Source: an uncultured Chloracidobacterium sp. (GTDB taxonomy: Bacteria; Acidobacteriota; Blastocatellia; Pyrinomonadales; Pyrinomonadaceae). From it: a stretch of 64,000 nucleotides of DNA. Positions 47,539 through 57,180 of the stretch are shown here, in pieces (positions within the stretch are counted from its first letter, which is position 1; every line of letters starts with the position of its first letter). Under the pieces are notes generated by a model. It made no database searches. It had not been told where the DNA came from and was given only the letters and a program-made list of their open reading frames with translations. The stretch spans positions 53,907 through 117,906 of the forward strand of contig CAKZGE010000020.1 of the NCBI GenBank assembly GCA_936914845.1. The letters are read 5' to 3'. Made by a program: the position numbers and the translations under genes.

Positions 47539-48351
47539 TCATTTTGTCAGCCAACCGCGCGGCCCTGCTGCGAACACCTTGCTCCGAACAGGGCGAAATT
47601 CGCCGGTCCTGCCGTCGTGGTCATATCTTGTAACTTCTAGTTCCGGGTGTCTGTGTTCCAGAAGATTGAACGAATTCAATTCGCCGCGAACACGTGTTGA
47701 GGCGGCTGTTCCGGCTTGAATGATAAGCGCCGAACGCCCGTTTTCCAGTACATATCGCCGCGCCGAATCGATTATTCCGCTAACGTGGATATGTCCCGAA
47801 AGAAACACGTCAGCACCCGTTGCTATGATCTGCTCCATTGCCGCTTGAGCATTGCCGACAATGTCGTCATCGTCCTGCTCTTCCGTTACGTCAAAGGGAT
47901 GATGCGAAACAATGACCTTCAGTTTGATATCGGGCACGGGTGTCATTATCCGGCTGATGGCATTCATTTGTTCCGCATTGATGCGGCCGCCTTTGATCGT
48001 CATCGATCTTGATGTGTTTATTCCCAGCACCGCCATTTCATCATCCTCAAAAAAAGGCATCAGGTCATTGGTAATATACTTTTTGTATTTATCAAGCGGG
48101 TGCAAAAACCGGTCATAAACATTGTAAAGCGGAACATCGTGGTTCCCGGGAACTACGATCTGCGGCAGCCCGACCTCGTCCAGGAAAGCCCGGGCCTCGA
48201 TGAACTGGGCCGAACGCGCCCGCTGTGTCAGATCCCCGGAAAGCACCAGCAGATCCGGCCGCAGATCTCGAAGCGTCTGCACCAACACCCTGACCACGGC
48301 CGCGTCAGCCCTGCCGAAATGAATATCGGAAATATGCGCAATGCGTCTCAT
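47539..48351 (-). CDS. Metallophosphoesterase (CpdA/Icc-like)
   Basis: A 270-residue calcineurin-like phosphoesterase. The five metal-binding blocks are visible in order: HISDIHFG, SGDLTQRAR, VPGNHD, VSHHPFD and LSGHIHVSG. CpdA-type members hydrolyse 3',5'-cAMP, but other substrates are common in the family. Its start abuts the lipid kinase stop by one base, so these genes form an operon with dapD and dapA. Cytosolic; no signal peptide. Confidence 0.9.
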   Translation of the reverse strand: MRRIAHISDIHFGRADAAVVRVLVQTLRDLRPDLLVLSGDLTQRARSAQFIEARAFLDEVGLPQIVVPGNHDVPLYNVYDRFLHPLDKYKKYITNDLMPFFEDDEMAVLGINTSRSMTIKGGRINAEQMNAISRIMTPVPDIKLKVIVSHHPFDVTEEQDDDDIVGNAQAAMEQIIATGADVFLSGHIHVSGIIDSARRYVLENGRSALIIQAGTAASTRVRGELNSFNLLEHRHPELEVTRYDHDGRTGEFRPVRSKVFAAGPRGWLTK

Positions 48352-49254
48352 CTATCCATTATCCTGATCGGGCACCAGTACTTTCAGCGAAGCGGGCCGC
48401 GTCTTGTACCTTAGGGGCGTGCTCATCCGCCGGACCTCACCATCAAAGGCGACGTTCAACTTTTTGCGACGAGAAAAGATCGTCAATTCCTCTACGCTCA
48501 CCGCTTCGAAATCCTTCCATTGCCGCAGCTTTCCGAAAATTGTTCTCAGCAGCAGAGCGGCGACACCCGCCCGGCCGCCTTTATGCAAGAAATAGACGCT
48601 CAGTTTTCCGGCGGATATGCTGTTTCGCCGCCCGATGTTGTAAAGATCCATTTCGTAGGCATTATTGCCGACAAAAACGAAAGGCGTTTTCCGCCGGAAA
48701 ATATGATCTTTCAATTCGAGATCGACCCGCAGAAACGGCGAGACCCGAAACATCCTCAGAGCCGCCCAAAACGCCGATATCCATTTGCCGCGGCCCAGCC
48801 GCTGCTGTCTTTCGCGGTGCAGAACAATATTCGGATAAAGCCCTATGCTCGAATTATTGAGAAAGATCCGCCCGTTTACCTCGGCGGTGTCGATCACCTT
48901 TACCCGGCCGTTGCCGATCACACGCACCGCTTCGGCGATCTCCTGCGGAATATTCAGATCTTTCGAAAAATTGTTCAGCGTTCCCAAAGGAAGAACGCCC
49001 AGCACTTTTCCCGCCTCGCTTACCGCAGCCGCGACATTGCTGATCGTTCCGTCACCGCCGCCGGCGGCTATCACGTCTGCTTCACCGGCAAGCGCATCTC
49101 TTATCAGCGTTTCCATTTCCGCTCCGGAATGAGCAAAATTAATGTCCGCCTCCGTTCCCGCATCGGCAAATGCTTCGGCAAGCAATTTGGCCGTCTCCGG
49201 TTCTGACACTCCGCCGGACCGGGCATTGACGATGACAAAGATCGGAGCTTTCAT
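48352..49254 (-). CDS. Diacylglycerol/lipid kinase family protein (YegS-like)
   Basis: From the ATG at 49254 the protein has 300 residues and starts APIFVIVNARSGG. The DAGK catalytic signature GGGDGTISNVAAAV is near residue 70 and LGTLNNFSKDL near 97. It would phosphorylate a lipid alcohol such as diacylglycerol or undecaprenol-type substrate; a peptidoglycan-lipid recycling role would suit the dap neighbours but is inferred. The frame extends upstream, overlapping dapD, so the shorter start was chosen. Confidence 0.85.
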   Translation of the reverse strand: MKAPIFVIVNARSGGVSEPETAKLLAEAFADAGTEADINFAHSGAEMETLIRDALAGEADVIAAGGGDGTISNVAAAVSEAGKVLGVLPLGTLNNFSKDLNIPQEIAEAVRVIGNGRVKVIDTAEVNGRIFLNNSSIGLYPNIVLHRERQQRLGRGKWISAFWAALRMFRVSPFLRVDLELKDHIFRRKTPFVFVGNNAYEMDLYNIGRRNSISAGKLSVYFLHKGGRAGVAALLLRTIFGKLRQWKDFEAVSVEELTIFSRRKKLNVAFDGEVRRMSTPLRYKTRPASLKVLVPDQDNG

Positions 49255-49264
49255 TTTCGTAATA

Positions 49265-50095
49265 TCAGCGAAGGTAATCTTCGAGCCGGGTAGAAGCATC
49301 GGTGCGGTCATCACGATATTTCACGATGATCGGGCAATATATCGACAGCCCGTTCTCCCGACCGAATTCATTGGTGACCGCACGCGAACCCTGCACCACG
49401 ACCGCTCCTGCCGGAATTTCTAGCGGACGACCATTTTCAGCCTTGATAACGCGTTGATTCGGCAGGTCAAATACCGGTGTCGAACGCGTTAGGATAACTC
49501 CCGTTCCGAGCACGGCTCGCTCACGAACGATCGTTCCTTCATAAACACCCGTATTTCCGCCTATCATCACATTGTCTTCAATTATGACCGGCAATGCACC
49601 GACCGGCTCCAGCACGCCGCCGATCTGTGCGGCCGCAGATATGTGTACATTCTTGCCGATCTGAGCACATGAACCGACCAGCGCGTGCGAATCGACCATC
49701 GAACCTTCATCGACGTAGGCTCCGACATTGATATACGCCGGCGGAACGACCACCACACCCGGTGCGACATAGCTGCCATCGCGTATCGCCGAACCGCCCA
49801 TTACAATGCGTACACCATCGTCAAGCGACATCGGCCGCAGCGGGAACGTGTCTTTGTCAAAGAACCGAAGTGTTTCCGTCGGCTTTGACATCTCCACCAT
49901 TTTTCCCATCCGGAAACCAAGCAAAATTCCCTGCTTGACCCAAGTGTTGGCATGCCAATTACCATCGGCATCTTTTTCAGCCGAACGCACTTTGCCGCTT
50001 CTAAGCGCCAGCTTGAATTCTTCGTAGATGTCTCGGTCCGCTGATGAAAACTCGGCCTTGGCGAATAGGGTTTCGATATCTTGTTTGAGTGACAT
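49265..50095 (-). CDS. dapD: Tetrahydrodipicolinate N-succinyltransferase
   Basis: Transfers a succinyl group from succinyl-CoA to tetrahydrodipicolinate in the succinylase route to diaminopimelate and lysine. The 276-residue protein has a left-handed beta-helix of hexapeptide repeats (for example [22 protein letters not shown]) between about residues 105 and 225, with the [21 protein letters not shown] core. It is between dapA and the lipid kinase on the same strand. The presence of dapD implies the succinylase branch. Confidence 0.95.
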   Translation of the reverse strand: MSLKQDIETLFAKAEFSSADRDIYEEFKLALRSGKVRSAEKDADGNWHANTWVKQGILLGFRMGKMVEMSKPTETLRFFDKDTFPLRPMSLDDGVRIVMGGSAIRDGSYVAPGVVVVPPAYINVGAYVDEGSMVDSHALVGSCAQIGKNVHISAAAQIGGVLEPVGALPVIIEDNVMIGGNTGVYEGTIVRERAVLGTGVILTRSTPVFDLPNQRVIKAENGRPLEIPAGAVVVQGSRAVTNEFGRENGLSIYCPIIVKYRDDRTDASTRLEDYLR

Positions 50096-50135
50096 TATGT
50101 TGGTACTATGCAGCAGCTAAAGTGCGGCCTTGAAA

Positions 50136-50216
50136 CTATTGAGCCCGTGGCCTTGTTTGTGCGAAAGTCGAGATCGCAAAAGTGATGATCGCAATTGTTG
50201 AGAATATTTTCTTCAT
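50136..50216 (-). CDS. Signal-peptide-only short ORF between dapA and dapD
   Basis: An ATG at 50216, too short to be picked up by length filters, begins a 26-residue frame (MKKIFSTIAIITFAISTFAQ and six more) that ends in a stop at 50136. It has exactly the shape of a signal peptide: two lysines, a hydrophobic core and an A-x-A-like cleavage site, with almost nothing after it. GGGTAG lies just upstream of the ATG. It might be the remnant of a lost secreted gene or a real micropeptide. Confidence 0.4.
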   Translation of the reverse strand: MKKIFSTIAIITFAISTFAQTRPRAQ

Positions 50217-50242
50217 TTACTACCCAAAGCCCCCAAAAGGAC

Positions 50243-51145
50243 CTAGCCGATCCCGGCCTCCTTCATCACTGACCTGAGTATCCCGCGAGTAGTTCCCGTC
50301 ACCGGCACAAGCGGCAACCGCAGATTCTCTTCCAACAGCCCCATCTCTTTCATCACATATTTGCACGGTGCCGGCGAAGATTCGATAAAGTTCGCCTCCA
50401 TCAAAGGCAAAAGATCGTAATGAAGTTTGCGGGCGGATGTGTGGGCTCCGTCCAATGCTTTCTGCACCATCTTCGATGTCTCTTTCGGCAATTCGTTCGA
50501 AATAACGGAAACCAGTCCGTCCGCTCCTAAAGCGATCAGAGCCAACGCGGAAGCGTCGTCACCGGCAAACACCTTAAAATTCTTTGGTCGGCCGGCGATG
50601 ATGTGCATCACCTGAGCCAGATCACCCGAAGCCTCTTTGGTTGCAACTATATTGCCGTGATCCGCCGCCAACCGCAGTGCGGTCTCCGCCGAAATGTTTG
50701 CAACCGTCCGCGAAGGCACGTTGTACATTACGATCGGAAGGTCCTTTACGGTTTTGGCGATCTCGGCAAAATGGGCGTAGATCCCTTCTTGCGTCGGCTT
50801 ATTGTAATATGGTGCCACGATCAAAGCCGCATCAGCACCGGCTTCGCGGGCCTTGCGGGTAAAATCGATCGTCGCCGCGGTGTTATTGCTTCCGGTGCCG
50901 GCGATCACTTTCGCCGAGGTTCCCTTTACCGCGGCAACCGTTGCCTTGATCACAACCAACCGCTCTTCTTCGCTCATCGTCGCTGCTTCGCCGGTAGTGC
51001 CGCAAGGTACCATCAGTTGAACGCCGTTCGCGGTCTGGCGCTTCACCAGTTTCGTAAAGCGATCGATATCGATACTTCCGTCCCGATGGAACGGTGTGAC
51101 CAATGCGGTCGCACATCCCGTTAGCCAATCAATATTTTTGGTCAT
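50243..51145 (-). CDS. dapA: 4-hydroxy-tetrahydrodipicolinate synthase
   Basis: Condenses pyruvate with aspartate semialdehyde, the first committed step to lysine and diaminopimelate. The 300-residue TIM-barrel protein has the PCGTTGEA motif near residue 44, YNVPSRT near 136 and the Schiff-base lysine in IVATKEASGD near 165. It lies two bases downstream of the pgpH-like stop, and dapD follows after a 147-base gap. Together with asd and dapD it covers most of the upstream half of the pathway. Confidence 0.96.
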   Translation of the reverse strand: MTKNIDWLTGCATALVTPFHRDGSIDIDRFTKLVKRQTANGVQLMVPCGTTGEAATMSEEERLVVIKATVAAVKGTSAKVIAGTGSNNTAATIDFTRKAREAGADAALIVAPYYNKPTQEGIYAHFAEIAKTVKDLPIVMYNVPSRTVANISAETALRLAADHGNIVATKEASGDLAQVMHIIAGRPKNFKVFAGDDASALALIALGADGLVSVISNELPKETSKMVQKALDGAHTSARKLHYDLLPLMEANFIESSPAPCKYVMKEMGLLEENLRLPLVPVTGTTRGILRSVMKEAGIG

Positions 51146-51147
51146 AG

Positions 51148-53580
51148 TTATTTATTGCCCGCGGCTCCTTTGGCCGGAGTAATTATTGCTTCGTCCTCAA
51201 TCTCACCACCCGGACTTACCGGAATATCCGCCGGATCTGAAAATTTCATTCCGCGCTCTTCGCTGTCGATGTGGGCCGGCACCATGATCTGCGATGAAGA
51301 ATTCGGCGGCACATAGCCCGGATAATCGACCCTTGAATGATAGATCGCCACCAGCGAACGGATCATCGCTTCGCGGATCTGCGTCAGCTCGCGCAAGGTC
51401 AGGTCGCATTCGTCCAATTGATCGTCCGAAAGTATGGCGTCAATTATCTTGGTAACGATGAACCGCACATTTTCGGGTGTCGGTTCGGCCAATGAACGTG
51501 CTCCCGCCTCACAGCTGTCGGCGATCATCATGATCGCCGCTTCTTTGAATTGCGGCTTCGGCCCGGGATAGCGAAAATCATTCTCCGCAACTTCTTCATC
51601 CGGCCTTGCCTCGCCCTGTGCTTTTTTCAAAAAGTAGTGCAGCGTTCGGGTTCCATGGTGCTGTGGAATAAAATCGATGATCCGCTGCGGCAGGCCCATT
51701 TCTTTGCCGAGCTTAATGCCGTAGGTCACATGGCTGACAATTATCTTCGCACTTTGAACCGGTTTAAGGCGGTCATGCGGATTCTTTCCCATCTGATTCT
51801 CGACGAAATGTTCCGGGGCGGCCGTTTTGCCGATGTCGTGGTACAAAGCTCCGATGCGGGCCAAAAGCCCGTTCGCCCCCACCGCCCGGCATGCTTCTTC
51901 GGCAAGCTGGCCTACCGCATGCGAATGTTGATTCGTTCCGGGAGCACGCATCGCAAGCTGGCCGAGCGCCGGCAGATCCGCATTTGAAAGTTCGAGCAAT
52001 TTTACGTCCGTCAAGATCCCGAACAGCGATTCACAGACCGGCAGAAACATCGCCGTTACCGCGGCCGTGATCACCCCGCCCGCCAAACCGCACGCGATCG
52101 CCAGCAAGACTGTGTTCAATATGAACGGCTGCTGCGTATAGGCGATCAATGCAACGGCCATCAAGGCACTCGAGACACCCGTCAAAACCCCGGCAATTGT
52201 CACCGTTTGGCGGCTCCGGTAGGCTCCGATGCCATATACGGAAACAGCCGACGCGATACCCGCATAGACCGCAAATTCAAGCCCTCTCGGCGCCAAAAAT
52301 CCGGCGATCAGAGCCGTAAAAAGTCCCGTGAAAAGAGCTGTCCGGCGATCCGCAAGCATATTCATCAACAGGCTGCCAAAAGCGAACGGCACCGCAAACG
52401 CCCACAATCCCGGATCGCTCATCGGGGCCCGCACGTTCTGCGACGCGGTATATTCCGCCAGTGTAAAGAAAACCGCCATCAACACGGTCTGCACCACGGC
52501 AACAAAGCCGAATAAAGCAAATGTCTCCTTTTCTGAAAGGGCCAAGCGCGGCACCACCCCTCGATGCTCGATGAATTTCCACGCCATCCAGTACAGGGCC
52601 GAGATCAATATCAAAAGCCCTATGAATCGATTTATTTTTCGATTGCCCGCAGCATAGTTGCGTATGGCATTGATCTCTGAAAGCTTTTGAGCAGTGATCA
52701 ATTCACCTTCATTAACGACCTTTTGGCTCCGCTTGAGCGTTACCGTTTCCGGCACGACATCGGCGGCGATCGCCCGTCTTGCATTATCCGTTGCCACCGC
52801 ATCAAATATCACACTGGGCTGGACCAGCGGCGACGTTACCGCAAAAAAAGCCGACGATTCCTTTTCGCTCAAACTGCGGATCTGAACGAGCCCGCGGCGA
52901 AGATTTTCACGTGCTTCGGAAAGCGGCACCATCGTTGCGGCCGGGCTCAGGGCTTGTCGCGAATCGGTCGGCCGCTGTCGATCGACCAGCGATATTTCGC
53001 CCTGCAGATGATCTGTATCCTGATCGCCGTAGATGTCGCCCGCAGCGTTTTCGCGGAGCACCCGCGTCACCGCTTCTATCTCGTTCGAAGTGAACCGCCG
53101 CGAGGTAAACACCTTGACCGCTTCTTCACCATCCGGCCCGGGCCATGCATTGTCAGCCCGCCCGTTCGAATTGCTTTTATTCGCAGCCGCATTTTCGGCC
53201 CGCCGCTGCATTCCATCCCACGCCAGTCGAAAATTCTGTACCGCTTCGTCGGCTCGCTTCGGTTCAAAGGAAAATATCGGCTTTATCGAATCGCGCGCCG
53301 CCTGTCGCAGCATTTCCGTTTGCTGTTCATCGACAAAATGTATATCGGCCGGCGAGATCATGCTTTCGCGGGCGATGTCGCCTATCTTATATGCCGGTTC
53401 ACTCAACGTACGCCACAGCGGATTTTGGATCAGCAGCGTAGTAACGATGCACAGCAAACCGAATCCGAACCAGAACCTCTTCGCCGGCGACAATGCATGA
53501 TAGGGCCGCGAAACGAAGTTCCACACCTTGTCGCGCCATTGTTTTAGACGCATGTCTTTTTTTTGCGGCCTGCTGGTCAT
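51148..53580 (-). CDS. 7TM-HD phosphohydrolase, PgpH-like (c-di-AMP phosphodiesterase)
   Basis: An 810-residue membrane protein. It has a single N-terminal membrane helix, a large extracytoplasmic domain (about 60-320), seven membrane helices (about 325-530), and a C-terminal HD domain with LYHDIGK near residue 600, HAVGQLAEEA before it and FIPQHHGT after. In other bacteria PgpH degrades c-di-AMP. The C-terminus is acidic and the enzyme sits upstream of dapA with two bases between, suggesting cotranscription of a signalling hydrolase with lysine genes. Confidence 0.9.
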   Translation of the reverse strand: MTSRPQKKDMRLKQWRDKVWNFVSRPYHALSPAKRFWFGFGLLCIVTTLLIQNPLWRTLSEPAYKIGDIARESMISPADIHFVDEQQTEMLRQAARDSIKPIFSFEPKRADEAVQNFRLAWDGMQRRAENAAANKSNSNGRADNAWPGPDGEEAVKVFTSRRFTSNEIEAVTRVLRENAAGDIYGDQDTDHLQGEISLVDRQRPTDSRQALSPAATMVPLSEARENLRRGLVQIRSLSEKESSAFFAVTSPLVQPSVIFDAVATDNARRAIAADVVPETVTLKRSQKVVNEGELITAQKLSEINAIRNYAAGNRKINRFIGLLILISALYWMAWKFIEHRGVVPRLALSEKETFALFGFVAVVQTVLMAVFFTLAEYTASQNVRAPMSDPGLWAFAVPFAFGSLLMNMLADRRTALFTGLFTALIAGFLAPRGLEFAVYAGIASAVSVYGIGAYRSRQTVTIAGVLTGVSSALMAVALIAYTQQPFILNTVLLAIACGLAGGVITAAVTAMFLPVCESLFGILTDVKLLELSNADLPALGQLAMRAPGTNQHSHAVGQLAEEACRAVGANGLLARIGALYHDIGKTAAPEHFVENQMGKNPHDRLKPVQSAKIIVSHVTYGIKLGKEMGLPQRIIDFIPQHHGTRTLHYFLKKAQGEARPDEEVAENDFRYPGPKPQFKEAAIMMIADSCEAGARSLAEPTPENVRFIVTKIIDAILSDDQLDECDLTLRELTQIREAMIRSLVAIYHSRVDYPGYVPPNSSSQIMVPAHIDSEERGMKFSDPADIPVSPGGEIEDEAIITPAKGAAGNK

Positions 53581-53599
53581 ATCCGTTCGGAAGCTGCGA

Positions 53600-55306
53600 T
53601 CATTTTACCGCGGCGGCAAATTTGCCGATCGTTCGTGAAATATGTTCTGCCAATGGTGCCAGCGTTCGGCGCTCCGGTGCTGAAATGCGTATTGTTTCCA
53701 AGTCATGATCGACCGCTATCTGCCGCGTCAAAATGTCGAGCTCTTCCGCCGACGCCAGATCGGCCTTGTTCAATACTACGATCTGCGGTATCTCGTTCAG
53801 CTTCAGATCGACCAGTATCTTATCAACACTGGCTATCTGCTGCAGCGCTCGCGGATTCGAAGCATCCACGACGTGCACCAGCAGGTCGCTATCGGATATT
53901 TCCTCAAGTGTCGCTCGAAAAGCCGCCACCAGGGCTTCGGGAAGATCTCGAATAAATCCGACCGTGTCGTTGATTATCACTTCTTGGTCATAGGGCAGAC
54001 GCAACCGCCGCGATGTCGGGTCGAGCGTTGCGAACATCTTTTTTTCCGCATAGACCTCGCTTTGGGTAAGAGAATTGAGCAGCGTCGATTTACCCGCATT
54101 CGTATAGCCGACAAGCGATATCACCGGCAGGTTCTTTTGCGAACGGTTCTTGCGGCGTTCCTGCCGCTGCCGTCCCAGCGAATCGACCTGCTTATCAAGC
54201 AGCGTAATGCGATCGCGAACACGCCGGCGGTCCGTTTCGAGCTTTGTTTCTCCCGGGCCGCGTCCGCCGATGCCTCCGGCCAAACGCGAAAATGCAGAAT
54301 TCTGCCCTAACACCAGTCGCGGCAGAATGTATTTTAACTGTGCCAATTCGACCTGCAGCTTGCCCTCACGCGATTGGGCCCGCTGGGCAAAGATGTCCAT
54401 GATCAGCTGCGGTCGATCGATCACCTTTAGATCGGTCGCTTCGGAAAGCGAACGCACCTGTGCCGGTGAAAGTTCGGCATCGAAAACTATCAGGTCGGCC
54501 CCCAACCGCATTGATTGGATCAGCAGATCGTCGAGCTTTCCGCGCCCGATCACCGTTTTCGGATCGATCTTCTGCCGACGCTGAATGATCTTGTCCACCA
54601 CCGCCACATCCGCAGATGCCGCAAGCTCTTCCAGCTCGTTCAAAGATTCGGCTGCTTCTTCGGCATCGCTCGTCGTCACACCGACCAAGATCGCCCGTTC
54701 GCCGTCGCCGACATCTTTTCGTGAAGCCAGCCGGACACGTGCCAGTTCGTCTTCGAGCGATGTGATCAGCGAAGCGAAATCTACATCAAGCTGCGAAGGG
54801 ATCGCCGGTTCCAGAAATTCGTATTCAGCGTTGTGTTTCGACGCAGAAGCACTTGCGGCCGGAAGAAGATGAGCCGAATAGACCAACCCCGGAAGCCCGC
54901 TTTCGCGATCGACCTGAATGATCGACATTAGATCAAGCCGCAGCAATGCGAGATCTGTCAGATCGTCATTCGTCAGCCGTTCGCCCTGCAGATCCGTGTG
55001 TACGCAGCGGAGCCCGCGAAAACGATCAGCCGATACGCGGGCACGCCCGAAATCCGGCATCTCGATCTGTTTGGCCGTGCCGACCATTACATATTCGACC
55101 TGGCCCTTGCGGTTGATGAGTACGCCGATCTGCCGCCCCGTTTCGTGCGAAAGCTCCGAAAGCTGGCGTGCAAGTTCCGGTGAAATTATCTGGTCCGGCG
55201 AAACGCGGCGTGTCCCGAGCCTTTCGATCCTTTTTAACTGGCTATGTTTCAGGCCCTGTGTAAAGCCCGTTACGGTATTGATATCAATTCTCCTTATCGA
55301 GCTCAA
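53600..55306 (-). CDS. hflX: GTPase HflX (with N-terminal extension)
   Basis: A ribosome-associated GTPase that splits stalled ribosomes. The protein is about 560 residues: an N-terminal extension of some 175 residues before the HflX domain (glycine-rich GGIGGRGPGETKLE near residue 345), then the G domain with GYTNAGKST, DTVGFIRDLP and NKAD. No ATG or GTG lies in frame near the start. A TTG at 55306 directly follows a stop; an AAGGAG sits inside the first codons and would suit an ATC at 55282. The start is therefore uncertain by about eight residues. Confidence 0.93.
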   Translation of the reverse strand: MSSIRRIDINTVTGFTQGLKHSQLKRIERLGTRRVSPDQIISPELARQLSELSHETGRQIGVLINRKGQVEYVMVGTAKQIEMPDFGRARVSADRFRGLRCVHTDLQGERLTNDDLTDLALLRLDLMSIIQVDRESGLPGLVYSAHLLPAASASASKHNAEYEFLEPAIPSQLDVDFASLITSLEDELARVRLASRKDVGDGERAILVGVTTSDAEEAAESLNELEELAASADVAVVDKIIQRRQKIDPKTVIGRGKLDDLLIQSMRLGADLIVFDAELSPAQVRSLSEATDLKVIDRPQLIMDIFAQRAQSREGKLQVELAQLKYILPRLVLGQNSAFSRLAGGIGGRGPGETKLETDRRRVRDRITLLDKQVDSLGRQRQERRKNRSQKNLPVISLVGYTNAGKSTLLNSLTQSEVYAEKKMFATLDPTSRRLRLPYDQEVIINDTVGFIRDLPEALVAAFRATLEEISDSDLLVHVVDASNPRALQQIASVDKILVDLKLNEIPQIVVLNKADLASAEELDILTRQIAVDHDLETIRISAPERRTLAPLAEHISRTIGKFAAAVK

Positions 55307-55441
55307 TTATATCAGATATGCCAAATGCGTTCGCAAAGACAGACGCATTCCGCCGTTCCCGGCCGCACTTTTTTCATGATTTGCCCTTGTCGCGATTTTT
55401 CGTCATACTTTTCGTTTCGCCTTTAGGCATCAAAGTTTCGT

Positions 55442-56881
55442 ATGACCAACACACCAACACCGAACGCCAGCTATAGTCTTACGCTGCGTGTAAAGATACA
55501 AAATCGACCGGGGAAATTAGGCCAGATAACGACCGCCATCGGCCATGCCGGCGGCGACATCGAGGGCATCGATATTGTCAGCGTCGGGAAAGATTTCCTG
55601 GTCCGCGACATAACCGTCAATGCCGCTAGTGAAACACACGACCGCGAGATCATTGACGCCGTCAGCCTCATCGACGGCGTCGAGGTCGTCAATGTCTCGG
55701 ACCGCACCTTTTTGATGCATCTCGGCGGAAAGATCGAGATAAATTCGAAAATGCCGCTGAAAACCCGGAGCGATCTTTCGATGGCCTACACACCGGGCGT
55801 CGCCCGCGTTTGCCAGGCTATCGCTGCCGATCCGGAAAAAGCCTATAATTTGACCATCAAAAAGAATACGGTCGCCGTGGTTTCCGATGGAACGGCCGTT
55901 CTCGGGCTGGGTGATATCGGCCCGCTTGCCGCCATGCCGGTGATGGAAGGAAAGGCCCAGCTTTTTAAGGAATTCGGCGGTGTTGATGCTTTTCCCATTT
56001 GTTTGGATACCAAAGACCCGGACGAAATAGTGCGGACTATCAAAAACATTGCTCCGACATTTGGCGGAATAAATCTCGAAGATATCTCGGCACCGCGCTG
56101 TTTTGAGATCGAAGACCGCCTCAAAGCCGAACTCGACATTCCCGTCTTTCATGACGACCAGCATGGAACTGCTGTTGTGGTATTGGCGGCTTTGATCAAC
56201 GCTTTGAAGATAGTCGGCAAAGATATGGCCGATATCAAGGTAGTGGTCAACGGCGTTGGGGCGGCGGGCGTTGCTTGTTCGAAGATCGTGATGGCCGCCG
56301 GTGTGCGAAATATCGTCGGGTGTGATCAGACCGGTGCGCTTTATGCCGGGCGGACCGAAAATATGAATTGGGTAAAAGATTGGTACGCGCGCAATACCAA
56401 CCCAAATAAAGAAGAAGGCACGGTCCACGATGTTATCAAAGGGGCAGATGTTTTCTTTGGGCTGTCGGCCCCGGGTGTGATCGATGAAAATGACCTGCGA
56501 AATATGGCTAAAGATCCGATCGTTTTCGCCATGGCCAATCCCATTCCGGAGATAATGCCCGAAGACGCCGAAGGGCTGGTCGCGGTCATGGCAACCGGAC
56601 GTTCGGACTACCCGAATCAGATCAACAATGTTCTTTGTTTCCCGGGCATTTTCCGCGGAGCACTTAATTGCCGCGCATCTCAAATAAACGAAGAAATGAA
56701 GATCGCCGCCGCAAATGCGATCGCCGGCATCATCGCCGATGATGAACTGCACCCGGACTACATCATTCCTTCAGTTTTCGACCGTCGCGTCGGAGAGGCC
56801 GTCGCGGAAAAGGTCGAAGACGCCGCCTATGAAACCGGCGTAGCCCGCCGCGAACGGGCCACTCATGACAGCGAATTCTAA
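55442..56881 (+). CDS. NAD(P)-dependent malic enzyme with N-terminal ACT domain
   Basis: Oxidatively decarboxylates malate to pyruvate, linking the TCA cycle to pyruvate. Residues about 10-85 form an ACT domain (RVKIQNRPGKLGQITTAIG), a common amino-acid-sensing module. The catalytic part follows: SMAYTPGVARVC, VSDGTAVLGLGDIGP, FHDDQHGTAVV and the nucleotide-binding VNGVGAAGVACSKI. The 479-residue length suits this ACT fusion. It is a single gene ended by a strong terminator. Confidence 0.94.
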   Translation: MTNTPTPNASYSLTLRVKIQNRPGKLGQITTAIGHAGGDIEGIDIVSVGKDFLVRDITVNAASETHDREIIDAVSLIDGVEVVNVSDRTFLMHLGGKIEINSKMPLKTRSDLSMAYTPGVARVCQAIAADPEKAYNLTIKKNTVAVVSDGTAVLGLGDIGPLAAMPVMEGKAQLFKEFGGVDAFPICLDTKDPDEIVRTIKNIAPTFGGINLEDISAPRCFEIEDRLKAELDIPVFHDDQHGTAVVVLAALINALKIVGKDMADIKVVVNGVGAAGVACSKIVMAAGVRNIVGCDQTGALYAGRTENMNWVKDWYARNTNPNKEEGTVHDVIKGADVFFGLSAPGVIDENDLRNMAKDPIVFAMANPIPEIMPEDAEGLVAVMATGRSDYPNQINNVLCFPGIFRGALNCRASQINEEMKIAAANAIAGIIADDELHPDYIIPSVFDRRVGEAVAEKVEDAAYETGVARRERATHDSEF

Positions 56882-56896
56882 CCGTGCGGCATTTAC

Positions 56897-56935
56897 CGGC
56901 TGTCGGAAACATATCGGCAGCCGCGTCCCTTTTTA
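56897..56935 (+). terminator. Rho-independent terminator
   Basis: A ten-pair stem (CGGCTGTCGG at 56897-56906 with TCGGCAGCCG at 56914-56923, two G-T pairs) surrounds AAACATA and is followed by CGTCCCTTTTT. It lies 16 bases after the malic enzyme stop. Confidence 0.85.
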
Positions 56936-56956
56936 ACTTTCACTTTCCTAAAAACC

Positions 56957-56986
56957 TTGTAATTTATAACGGTTTCGGCTTATTAT
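56957..56986 (+). promoter_or_regulatory. Candidate promoter of the CSLREAI-type secreted protein
   Basis: TTGTAA at 56957-56962 and TATTAT at 56981-56986 (five of six to consensus) are separated by 18 bases. The gene starts at 57181, giving a leader of about 190 bases with no frame of its own that looks real. Nothing else was seen in 56938-57180. Confidence 0.35.
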
Positions 56987-57180
56987 TTTTCAAAAATCTC
57001 GCAAGCGGCTTGTTTGTTAGGCATTTTCTTCAAAACAGCGAACCTTGCTGAAAGGTCAATGTTGCTCGACCGGCTCCAGTCTTCCGGTCAATCTGGCACC
57101 TAACAGCCCAACCGCTTCGAATCCGTCCGGCAACTTCCACTGCATTTTTCTTAAAACTAAAGGTTTAGAGGGGGAACAGA

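Noticed and set aside
55517..56752. 411-codon open frame opposite the malic enzyme gene
   Set aside because: It is wholly antisense to a conserved enzyme and shows no family motif or ribosome binding site; long antisense frames are common in this codon usage.
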